Of a stretch of DNA of 64,000 nt, positions 44,712 to 53,930 are shown in pieces. The translations under genes and the position numbers were made by a program. Within the stretch, counting starts at the first letter, position 1, and every line of letters begins with the position of its first letter. This DNA comes from Zizania palustris (taxonomy: Eukaryota; Streptophyta; Magnoliopsida; Poales; Poaceae). A model generated the notes under the pieces. The model was not told the origin of the DNA, did no database searches, and saw only the letters and a program-made list of their open reading frames with translations. The stretch is taken from contig JAAALK010000287.1 of NCBI GenBank assembly GCA_019279435.1, positions 86,943,532 to 87,007,531 of the forward strand, written 5' to 3'.

Positions 44712-46628
44712 CGGAGCCCCTGGATACTGGCCCTCCTCGAAAGATTGACTCTCGTCTGTTGAATCAGACGGAGTTAATCCGGAACTCGCAGCAGGGAGGG
44801 GTTCTTCCAGGTCCCATTTGAGTAGCTCTTTGGGTTGGCTCCGAAGTCGTCGAAGGTCCAGGGATTATTTCTTCCTGGCGGACCTCTTCCACAGGAGTGG
44901 TCTCTGTAAAAACAAAGGTTTTATACATTGTATAAATACACAAAATAAAAATGAAAGATTTATTCGAAGTCTACCTTCGACATTTTGGCGAGGGGTAATC
45001 ATTGGACTGTTCGGCGGATCGAAGGCGAGATCTTCATCCGAATCAGCCGTTAAGTCTTCGACTGCAGGAGCATCTTCCTGAGCAGTCCTTGTTGCCTCTT
45101 CAGGAATCGAAGCCATTGTAACTTCGAACCCACTCTCATTCACAGGAACTTCGTCCTGAGGTAAATCCTCTTGAACTGCCGAAGTCCTTGGTTGCTCAAG
45201 GTTATCTTGAGACTCCGGCACGTTCGCAGGTACTTCGGCTTGTGCAGTCCTTTGAGATGCATCTTCGTCTATCAGACGCACAAGCAACCTCCCTTCGTCT
45301 TCTTGGGAGTCAGAGACTGAAGCCCTTGGGCTCGAAGGTGCGAGATTCTTTGGTTTCCGAGCCACCTTCTTGACCGGAGTCTTGGCGGAGCTCGAAGTCC
45401 CAGCTTCGGCTTTCCTCTTTTTGGGCCCTTTCTTCGAAGGTACCCAATCCATCAAAGGGGGTGAAACGATTTCCAGCATTCCCCACACCCTGTTAAATCT
45501 CTCCCAACTCCCGACGAACTTGATTCTCCATTCCTTCTCGGTCGGAGTTGGAGCGCCCAAAATCTTCTCCGAAACCCTTACGATTTGCTCCGAAGTAATA
45601 GGGGCTGAAGAAGCTAAAAAATGAATCAAGTTAGTTATTTCTTCGAATGAATATGCATAATACATGTTGTCTTCGAAGTTACCTGCAGGGCTCGAAGTCG
45701 AAGTGATTTTTCGGAGACCGCCTTCCGAATCCTCTTCGAAGATGATAGGCTAGTTGGCCATCAGCGGAGAGATTTGTAACCCGAGGAACTCTTCGGCTAA
45801 GTCTCGCATGCTCAACCTTCGACTGATCTTCTGAAATAGGTTAAGGCGAGCTTCGAGCTGACCTTGGTTTGGATGCACTAAGGCTTCCTTCCGGAATTGG
45901 ATTTCTCTCAGAGGTCCGGCCAGAGGATTGCTCGCCCCAACTTCGGCATAAAACCATCTCATGACCCAGTCGGTATACCATCTTGCATTGATGGCCTTAG
46001 CGGGAAATTGAAGGGCATATTCATACCGAAGCCTGAAGTTAATACTTCCGAAGACTACTACCACTTTTTCACCTCCGGGGCCTACGAAGGTTTTTGGCTG
46101 GCATGAAGCTCTATGTAGCGCAGCGAAGATCTCTGCCCTCCCCTCACAGCCTTCGGCTCTTAACGCCCATTCGAAAATAGCTAAGCGAGCTACGGCGTTC
46201 GGAGAAAGTTGAGGAAGGGTGATGTGAAACAAATCAAGTACCTCGGCCAAGAAGTCTACTGCCGGAAGGCCCAAGCTAGCTTCGAAGAAGGCTTCGAATA
46301 TGACCACTTCTCTGGGCCTTGGCGACGGGATAAGCTCCTTTCCAGGTTTGCGGATCATGACTCCGGTACTAATCTTCCCTTCTACTGTGACTGCCAGTGT
46401 TTCTCTCTTGCAGGTAGAAGGTCCCAGTTGGAAGGATTGATCCAAATACTTCGTTGATGGCGGGCAGAGACCTTGATCACCAACATTTTGGGGATTTCCC
46501 CCTCCTACCGCAATGGATGTCGTTGCGGGTGTTGGAGGCGCTGTCGCCAACGCCGCGGCCGCTGCTGCTGCAGCCGCCTGATGCCGGGCCAAGGCCGAAG
46601 GGGCTCCAAAACTCTTGGTTTTCGCCAT
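44712..46628 (-). pseudogene. Family-B antisense gene, copy 3 (in B3), the most complete copy
   Basis: Exon 1 runs from ATG 46628 (MAKTKSFGAPSALARHQ) through an Ala run to the core (EAFFEASLGLPAVDFLAEVL; EGCEGRAEIFAALHRASCQ; ARWYTDWVMRWFYAEVG; SMRDLAEEFLGL). It has a TAG at 45750-45752 in place of the Trp coded in copy 1, and a CAG/GTAACTTC donor near 45683. Exon 2 (about 45618-44979) has TSEQIVRVSEKILGAP, GSWERFNRVWGML, a basic GPKKRKAEAG...KKVARKPK segment like a nuclear localisation signal, and a long acidic tail (DEDLAFDPPNSP). A third exon starts near 44907 after a TTTTTACAG acceptor and is cut at 44712 by Sirevirus A. A single nonsense codon is the only defect I see in exons 1-2. Function is unknown; it resembles plant gypsy-type transposon proteins. 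Confidence 0.75.
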
Positions 46629-46741
46629 AGAAGTTACTGGGTTACTTTGGAGGAAAAATGGAGGCTAGGGCTCAAAGGGCTCAGAGGGTGTTTGTTTGCA
46701 AGGGAGCAGTGGAAAGGTAAACAGGAAAGTTCTAGGCCCTC

Positions 46742-46749
46742 TATTTATA
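46742..46749 (-). promoter_or_regulatory. TATA box of family-B antisense gene, copy 3
   Basis: The minus strand reads CTATAAATAGAGGGCC; the TATA lies about 115 bp before the ATG at 46628. It is the third instance of the same promoter architecture in this window. Confidence 0.6.
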
Positions 46750-47076
46750 GCAGAGACTTTACATTTTTACCGTTAGTCCATGCCGTTTCGCATTCCTGCC
46801 CGTTACTTTTCTCCGAAATTAACGCATTCTGCAGTTTCCGTTAGAAGTAGAAAGCTAACGGCTATTTCTTCTAAGTCTAAAAGGCTTTCGAACTTCCTGA
46901 GTCAGTTCTAAGATAGTTCGAAAGTAATTGTCTTAAGACTGATTTGAAGTTTTATATCTTCGTACATTTCGGAGATGAATTAAAATCTAATAACCCCTAC
47001 GCCTGGTATTTTTTCCTTCTGTATACTGATCTCCTAACATTACAGGTTAAATGGAGAAGCGTATTCGAGGTGCTAC
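46750..47076. other. B3 spacer between antisense promoter and 3' LTR
   Basis: No gene is seen. It ends with ATGGAGAAGCGTATTCGAGG, the polypurine-tract region that precedes 3' LTRs in this family. Confidence 0.6.
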
Positions 47077-47571
47077 TGTTGGGGGAAAATATCCCATCCT
47101 CAGGGTTATTGCCGTAACAGCACAAAGGCAGATAATGGATTCGAAGGTTCCCAGACGTCCATCTTCGAAGATGTCCTAAGTCAAGCTCGAAGTACGAAGA
47201 TAGGCGTTGGTTCGGAGTATATTTTCGAACTAAGGCACTTTGAGATCTTTTTTGCCAGCTAAGATGGAAGACTTGTTTTTTTTCTTATTAGATTAGTCTT
47301 TTACCATTTTAGCCCTATCAAGGGTACCGAATAGTTTCTACTATGTCGGTTGTAATAGAGGGGTAAATAGGTCTTTTCCTTAATATTTGGGCCTATAAAT
47401 ACCCCCCATTTCACCCTGTAATAGGGACCGAATACAATCTATTCAATACACACATTCGAACTATTCTAAGTTGTTATCCTTTCGGAGGCTTAGAACAGTT
47501 CACTTCGCAAACACTTCGTTTGTTAGTTTCTAATCTACAAAAACCTGTTAGCGTAATCTTTTACGTCAACA
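47077..47571 (+). mobile_element. Family-B element B3, 3' LTR (495 bp)
   Basis: Starts TGTTGGGGGAAAATATCCC and ends TTTTACGTCAACA. It has a CCTATAAATACCCCCC box near 47391 and a TTCACCCTGTAATAGGGACC block. Gag and pol of this copy are missing to the left (lost beyond Sirevirus A). The right flank is Sirevirus C LTR sequence. Confidence 0.9.
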
Positions 47572-49717
47572 GTGGCCTTTTGAAAACACCCAACGCACCT
47601 CTAAAAGAACAAGCGGAAGCAAATATAATAATAGAGCAAAATCTCTGATAAAACAATTGCTATCACGCTTAATGAACAAGCAGAAGCGAATGAATTAATC
47701 TCAGAAAAATTAATTTGCATTAACACACAAATTGATGCAAACTTATCAACAACCAGAAAAAAAACAAAATAAGCTAAGAGCAGATCATGCACTCCATTGA
47801 ACAGCAAGCCCAGAAAACATCAACAGTTGATGGACATTTGTGTTAACGCCAGAACTAAATAAAAAGCAGTAACGTGCTCAAAAAGAAATGACATCAGCAT
47901 TGCTGGTCATGCATTTTGGCCAAGATCTAAAGAACTTTGCTTCGGCTGCTGCTTCAAGAGGAGATTACACGGAAAATGTAAGAGATAACCAGGAAGATGT
48001 CCTGGTTTGAATAGCTCGGGTGAAAGGAGATGGAGACATGTCACTTGTGTGATCAGCACACAGAAATTGCTGCTATGAATGCTATGTTGATAGCACAGTG
48101 AGATGGATACTCAAACACTCGTACATAAAATGAATAACAGAAAATGAGTGTGATTCATAAAAGAAAACTGACCGCAGATGCAATCACTTGAGTAGAATGG
48201 AGGCCAAAAGCAAAATAAATTCACAGTAGTGCAAGACAATAAAATTGCGCTGGCCAACAAAAACATCATCAGTGGTTGAATGACCAGAACGAACACATGA
48301 ACTGCATAGGGAAAAGAAATCTAGAAGAAACTTTGCTGTAGATTAGAAGTTGATGATTTTAATCAACAAAGAAGCATAAGAACAATTTATGCCAGATGAT
48401 GAACAACATCATCCAAAGTAAATACCGAAATATATTGTTCTCATAAAAGTTCAAACTAGAAATATATTGTTCTTACAAAAGTTCAACTCAAAAGTACACA
48501 CAAAAGAGGAACAGTGCTCTCATGAATCTCTCGGTGATGCACAACATCAGCTGTTCCAGGCAACACAGTCCAGTGGCAAACAAAAACTCTCGACAAAATG
48601 ACATTCAGCGAGAAAACTAGTACAGAAATCTTCCTAAAAGATAAACCAGAACAGTACCTGTGATTGCTTCCTATCCTACAGTGGCGAATGACACTGTACA
48701 CCGGTCACGCTATCTCGACCATCCGTCTGTCCATGTCTTGCTCTATCTTCTCGTGCACTCCTGAGATCATCTCCAACTTCACCCGACATCCTTGATCCTC
48801 TAGCATCGAGCTCCCCGCTCGACCCTTGATCACCCGCCGTTGACAGTTGGTTAGCATCTCCACCCTGCACACATGAGACAAGCCAAACAAGAGACGCAAC
48901 GCACACTGATCCCCTCGGCATAATCCATATCCACACATCGATCACATCGATGCAATCAAGCCACAACTCACTCACTCATCACTACAAATCACTCAACCTT
49001 GTCAATCAGTCATCATACAGACAAAAACCACAGTGCGACCTCACTTGGTTTTACAATCTTTACCTTGATGAGTGCATTGACAACCCCAAACAGAAACATG
49101 ATGAAAGTTTCAAGTTCAATGCATAAGTGACCATAAAAACTAAAAAAAAAGCAGAAACATGTCACTTGATAAAACATCTCCCCCTTTGGCAAAAACTCAT
49201 GCATAACAAAGCATCTTTGTTGGCAAAAGCATCAATGCATCATGAAAGCTATTACTCCCCCTTAACCAAGCAAACACAAAGCATCTCTGTTGGGAAAAGC
49301 ATAAATGCATCATGAAAGCTATTACTCCCCCTTAACCAAGCAAATACAAAGCATCTTTGTTGGGAAAAACATCAATGCATTATGAAAGTCATTACTCCCC
49401 CTTAACCAAGCAAACACATCATGTAAACCATTTCTCCCCCTTTGTCAATGCAAGCATCAAGATAATAAAAAGATGCAAAGAGGGGAGTGAGGGTAGAGTA
49501 TAGATGCAAGCTTCTGAAACATGAGAAACTCTAATTACAGTACAAACAAGAATTTTCCTTGAATATTGTCTAAAAGTATTGTATGAAAAGCTCAGGTGAA
49601 TACACTCTAAAAAAAAGCATGAGCAAGCATTTTCATATTTTAGCAAATAAAAGCATCACCACTCAGACTAGCATACTAGACTTGGCAAGGCATGAGATGC
49701 AGAAGCTAATCAAATAC
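47572..49717 (-). mobile_element. Sirevirus C fragment, minus orientation: 3' spacer and truncated 3' LTR
   Basis: On the minus strand, 49717-49056 aligns by eye with the 3' spacer of Sireviruses A and B (TTAGCTTCTGCATCTCATGC; GTGGTGATGCTTTTATTTGC) and carries multiple AAGGGGGAG tracts. The LTR starts at 49055 (TGTAAAACC) and runs to 47572, where the B3 LTR abuts it. Its last visible part (GAGGTGCGTTGGGTGTTTTC) matches the near-terminal GAGGTGCGTTGGGTATTGGG of the A and B LTRs, so only the end is lost. No coding domain remains. The short open frames here, for example 48975-48676 minus, lie inside the LTR and I do not support them as genes. Confidence 0.7.
49207..49416. repeat. 70-bp tandem repeat, three units, each with a polypurine tract (Sirevirus C)
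   Basis: Three units with a 70-bp period (ACTCCCCCTT at 49254, 49324 and 49394 on the plus strand). On the minus strand each contains AAGGGGGAGT followed by AATGACTTTC or AATAGCTTTC and GATGC motifs. It is a local amplification of the polypurine tract. Confidence 0.85.
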
Positions 49718-50209
49718 TGTTTGGGGAAAATACTTCATCCTCAAAGCCGTTGCTGCATCAAGACAAAGGCAGACGATTTAATCAAAGGTTTCCAATATCT
49801 AACTCCGGGAGAGCATTGGTTTGAGCTAGAAGAATGAAGGCGAGCTCTAGTTCGAAGTATCTTCAAAGCTAGACTCCTTAGAGAACCTCCTTGCCAGCTA
49901 AGATGGAAGATCTATCTTCTTTCTCAGCAAATTAGTCTTTTACCGTTTTAGCCCTATCTAGGATACCGAATAGTTTCCACTATGTCGGTTGTAATATAGG
50001 GGTAAAATGGTCTTTTCCTTAATGTTTGGGCCTATAAATACCCCCCATTTTACCTAGTAAAGAAAAGGAATACTAAGTTATTCAATATACATCTTCGAAC
50101 TGTTCTGAGCTATTATCCTACTCGGAGGCTTGAAACAGTTTATTCACAAACACCTTGTTTGTTAGTTATAACTTCTAAAAACCTGTTAGCGTAATCTTTT
50201 ACGCCAACA
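49718..50209 (+). mobile_element. Family-B element B4, 5' LTR (492 bp)
   Basis: Starts TGTTTGGGGAAAATACTTC and ends TTTTACGCCAACA. CCTATAAATACCCCCC is near 50031. It is followed by a PBS-like stretch and gag, so this is the 5' LTR of a sense-oriented copy whose 3' end lies beyond the window. Its left flank is the Sirevirus C spacer. Confidence 0.9.
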
Positions 50210-50232
50210 GTTGCGACGTCCGTGGGGAACCT
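50210..50232 (+). other. B4 primer-binding site region
   Basis: Directly after the LTR comes GTTGCGACGTCCGTGGGGAA. It resembles the TTGGCGCCGT.TGTGGGGA-type site I know from Tat-lineage elements, but is diverged. The primer tRNA cannot be assigned with confidence. Confidence 0.45.
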
Positions 50233-50270
50233 AGTCCAAAAAACTTCGTTCTCTACCAAATTCTCAAACC

Positions 50271-51873
50271 ATGCCTCCCAAGTGGAGTTCAGGTGGTAGT
50301 CCTACTCGGAGGTCCCCTCGGACCTCCGGAGTAAGATCTTCGAACACGGTTGAGGTCGGAGGACCTTTGACATTTCCTCCCCCTTAGACTCCGGAAGGAA
50401 TTCCCCTTCCTCGAGCATATGGAGTTTCTCCCCCGACTCCATCCATACTTCGGCCACCCGGAGTTCCTCTTCCACCTCAGGTTCTACTTTGAACTGATGC
50501 GTATAGTTCTCAAGACCCGGAAGGTCCTTCCGGAGGAGACAAAGACGGTCTTGACGATATGGCTGCTCAAATGGCCAGTCTCCAAGCTGAAGTAGCAAGG
50601 TGGTGGCAAGAAGCCGTAGATAGGCTTCGTTCTCAGGCCACCCTAGTCATCCCTGAAGTGCCCGAAGATGACGAACTTCCTTATCCTGAAGCCCCGGAGA
50701 ATGCTTCCTTCGACACCGAATCTCCGCTGCATCCTAAGTTACAGAAAGTGCGCTTCGACCCCAAGTTCAAAACTTCGAAGCATTGCAAATATTCCGGAGA
50801 CGAAGACCCTGGGGAGTTCTCCCACTCTTATGCATTAGCAATTGAGGCCAGCGGAGGAGTACGAGACACCATGGCCAAATGTTTTCCTCTAGCTCTTGAA
50901 GGAGTGGCACTGCGGTGGTTCTGGTCCTTGAAGCCAGGGTCAATCAGAACCTGGGAGCAATTAAGGAAGAAGTTCATAAGCAATTTTCAGGGTACCTTCG
51001 TACCTCCAATGTCCACAGGAAGTCTTTTCCAGGTGAAGCAGCTCCCCGGAGAGACCTTAAGGAAGTATTTCAAGCGCTTCACTCATACGAAGTCGCAAAT
51101 TCGAGGGTTAACTACATCCTCTGTAGTTGATGCAGCTCGAGAGGGAGTTACCCATGCGGGCCTCCTTGATAAACTTCACTGGAAGCAGATATCTTCTGTT
51201 GCTCAGTTGATGTCTTATTTTGAGGATTATGCGAGGTCAGAAGAGGGGTGGCTCCAGAGAACTGCCGCAACTCCATCAATCGTGCAAGAAGTCAAGCTGG
51301 AAGTGAAGACTTCAACACAGTCGCAGCGGCCTAGCTTCGAGGCTCATCATGACAGGCGTCGGGGGCAAAAGCATCCTCGTTCAGAAGTCTTGAACATTGC
51401 ACCTCCGCAGAAATTTGCCCCAAGGACTTCGCAACCTTCTGGAAGCAAGACCAGTGGCTAGAGGCTGCCAGGGAAACCGGCTGGCAAACCCCAAACCTTT
51501 TTCTACTGTGTCCATGGTGAGAATCGGAGTCACGCGCCTGATGCGTGCAAATCTATACTTGCTTTAAGAGGCGAGTACTTGGAAAGAACTTTGGGTCGAG
51601 GCACTACTGACCGAGTTCCGACCGAAGTGCGTCCGGAGCCTGTCCAGGCTGTGGCACGGATAGAGAACTTCGACCCTACAAGACAGTCTCCGGTGGTCAA
51701 TGCTACGCCACCTCCGAAGCAGGACGAGGGTCAAGATCGAGGGAAAAGAGTAGTCCTCTCCATCTCCGGAGGAGGGACTCTCGAAAGTATGTCGAAGAGG
51801 CAAAGAAGAGACTATGTTAGAGAAGTGGGCCATATTGGAACTTCTTCATCTGCAGCTTCTATGCCTGAATGGT
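50271..51873 (+). pseudogene. Family-B element B4 gag (interrupted)
   Basis: One reading frame runs from ATG 50271 (MPPKWSSGG) to the Sirevirus B insertion at 51873, broken by TAG 50385-50387, TGA 50490-50492 and TAG 51459-51461. The retrotransposon-gag core lies at about 50866-51060 (MAKCFPLALEGVALRWFWSL; WEQLRKKFISNFQG). After the third stop a zinc-knuckle-like FYCVHGENRSHAPDAC is seen near 51500, typical of Tat gag, and then a linker toward the protease. Some authors place the start at the later in-frame Met (50559). Frame and phase continue into pol at 63188 if the inserted Copia element and one ATGGT are disregarded. Gag would form the virus-like particle in the cytoplasm. Confidence 0.8.
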
Positions 51874-53865
51874 TGAGGAGCCATGCTGAATAGCGTGGGC
51901 CTCATGGCTCTAGAAGTGATGAGTCATTGTCAACGATAGTCAAAGAGGACTGAAGAAGAGAGGAGATCTGCTGTTTATGGGCCGCGTGTGACTCAGGTAC
52001 ACGGGCAGCGAGCGACTGTCGGGCAGAGGAGGCTGCGAAGTCGGGCTGGCCCAATCCGGGTGCATGGGCCAGAAGCAGTAGAAGACCCACTGGGCTGTTG
52101 ACCAGGACTGACTCAGGTACACGGGCGGTGAGCGATTGCCGGGCTGAGAGAGCTGCGGGGTCGGGCCGGCCCAATCCGGGTACCTGGTGCAAAGCCGGTG
52201 GAGGCTTTGTCAGTTTCGGCGTAAAACTGACAACCGTTGATTCTGTATCCGACTGTCCAGAAGAGTAGCTTCAGGATATGTCATCTGTTACTCTAGGCCC
52301 ACAGTCAGTCAGTTGTGTCTGTAAAAATACCTAAGGGCAGTAGAGTCTTTTTCTGTATTTTTGAGTCTGTAAAACACTAAGGGGCTGGTAGAATATTCCT
52401 AGTGTTGGGCTGCCTATAAATAGCACCCCAATCCCTAGGGTTTGGACTACCCTTTTGTGCTGAAATCAAATCCACCCTTTGGGTCACTTTGCTCCCTTCC
52501 TCTCTCTCTCCTGTGTGCGCCGCCAGGACCAGGTGCTCTCTGTTCTTGCATTATTTTGGCTTGTATCCCTTGGATGCTTTAATGCGTTGGTTCCTGGCGT
52601 ATTTATTGGCTGCATTGTGTTCGGTTTGGGGAGTTATTGCGTTGGATTCGGGCTGTGGTATTTATTCCTTGGGGAGAAGCTTCTTCGGTTGGATGTGTTC
52701 ATCACGGTGGTAGTACTAGTTCTTGTTGTTGCAAGTAGTACTGCTTTACTGTAGCTACAGTGTTCGGCTGCAGCTTTTCACCTTCTATTCCCCAGCTTTT
52801 TGATCGAACCCGACAGTGTTTTTTACCTTTTTCTGGGTGTGTCCGGCGAAGCTCGGTTCAGTGCGAAGCCCCTCAACTCCGTGAGGCAGGGTCCGATCGA
52901 ACCTCTCTAAAAGCTTCGCTCAGACTTCTAACTTCGTTTATGTGTCTGAGTTGCTAGCTTCGGAGTTCTCCCTGTATGGACAGCATCGCACACTTCGAAC
53001 TAGCATACTCCGAATCTATCTGTTCGAAGTGCACACTTCGTTAGGTTTCGAAGTTGGATTCGAAGTTTGTCTGTTCTGATAGACTTCGCTTAGATTTTCT
53101 TGTGGTGCGTCAGCCTTCGATTTTCCTTCCGAAGCTTTCTCTGTTCGAAGATAGAGTGTATGCTTCGAACTTGATTTTCTGTCACGTGACAGACTTCGCT
53201 TCTTTGTTCAAAGGTTGTCTGTTTGTGTGCGTTGTGTTCGAAGTTTTTCTGTTCGAAGGTTGTGCTTCGAAGCTCTCGGTTCGAAGTTGTGTTCGAAGTT
53301 GTGTCTTCGAAGTGCATACTTCGAAGCAGGCTCCGGCACTGTTTGACTTCGCTCCGAAGCTCTTGATTCGAATCTGTGTTCGAAGTCCTGTTCTCGAAGT
53401 TCACTTCGAACCAGGCTTCGACACTATTTTACTTCACTCCGAAGTACACTTCGCTTCTCAACACTTCGAACTAGACTAGTCACCGATACCCTCGGCACTT
53501 CGGACAGACTCCGACACCTACCTCCGAAGCAGACTTCGACGTGCGAAGGGGGCTTCGCCAAGTCCCGAACAGGAGACAACTTTGGACAGTAACTTCTCTT
53601 TTCACTTTATACATACTTAGATCATTTCTTTGAGAAGTTTAGGCCTGTTATAACTTGTGTATCTATCTAGTTGCAATACTTTAGTTTTACACTGTATATC
53701 ATCAGTTGCTTCTAGGTTAGAAACCTTTAGACTTAGGCCTACTGTTTACTTTCTGCTGCATAGTATTTTTGAGGTGCGTTGGGTATTGGGAACAGGCCAT
53801 AGATTCGAAAGAATTTTTAAGGCGCCCATTCACCCCCCCCTCTGGTCGCTACTTTCGGTCCTACA
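51874..53865 (+). mobile_element. Sirevirus B 5' LTR (1992 bp)
   Basis: TG...CA ends. The promoter box CTATAAATAG is at 52414-52423, followed by CACCCCAATCCCTAGGGTTT. A dense field of TTCGAAG palindromes occupies 52995-53470. The end ATTCACCCCCCCCTCTGG is conserved across the family. Confidence 0.95.
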
Positions 53866-53867
53866 AG

Positions 53868-53879
53868 TGGTATCAGAGC
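53868..53879 (+). other. Sirevirus B primer-binding site (initiator tRNA-Met)
   Basis: TGGTATCAGAGC, two bases after the LTR, is the standard complement to the 3' end of initiator tRNA-Met used by plant Copia elements. Confidence 0.95.
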
Positions 53880-53930
53880 GAGGTTAGGGTTTTTCCATAC
53901 CTTAACCGGTTCTAAACCCCTGTAGTGACT

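Noticed and set aside
48676..48975. 99-codon minus-strand frame in Sirevirus C
   Set aside because: It lies within the truncated LTR; no recognisable domain and no matching frame in the other Sirevirus LTRs.
53054..53479. Open frames within the Sirevirus LTRs (also at 62369-62794, 43868-44242, 52479-52754)
   Set aside because: They lie in the non-coding LTR and are created by TTCGAAG repeats. The pair in the two LTRs is identical simply because the LTRs are.
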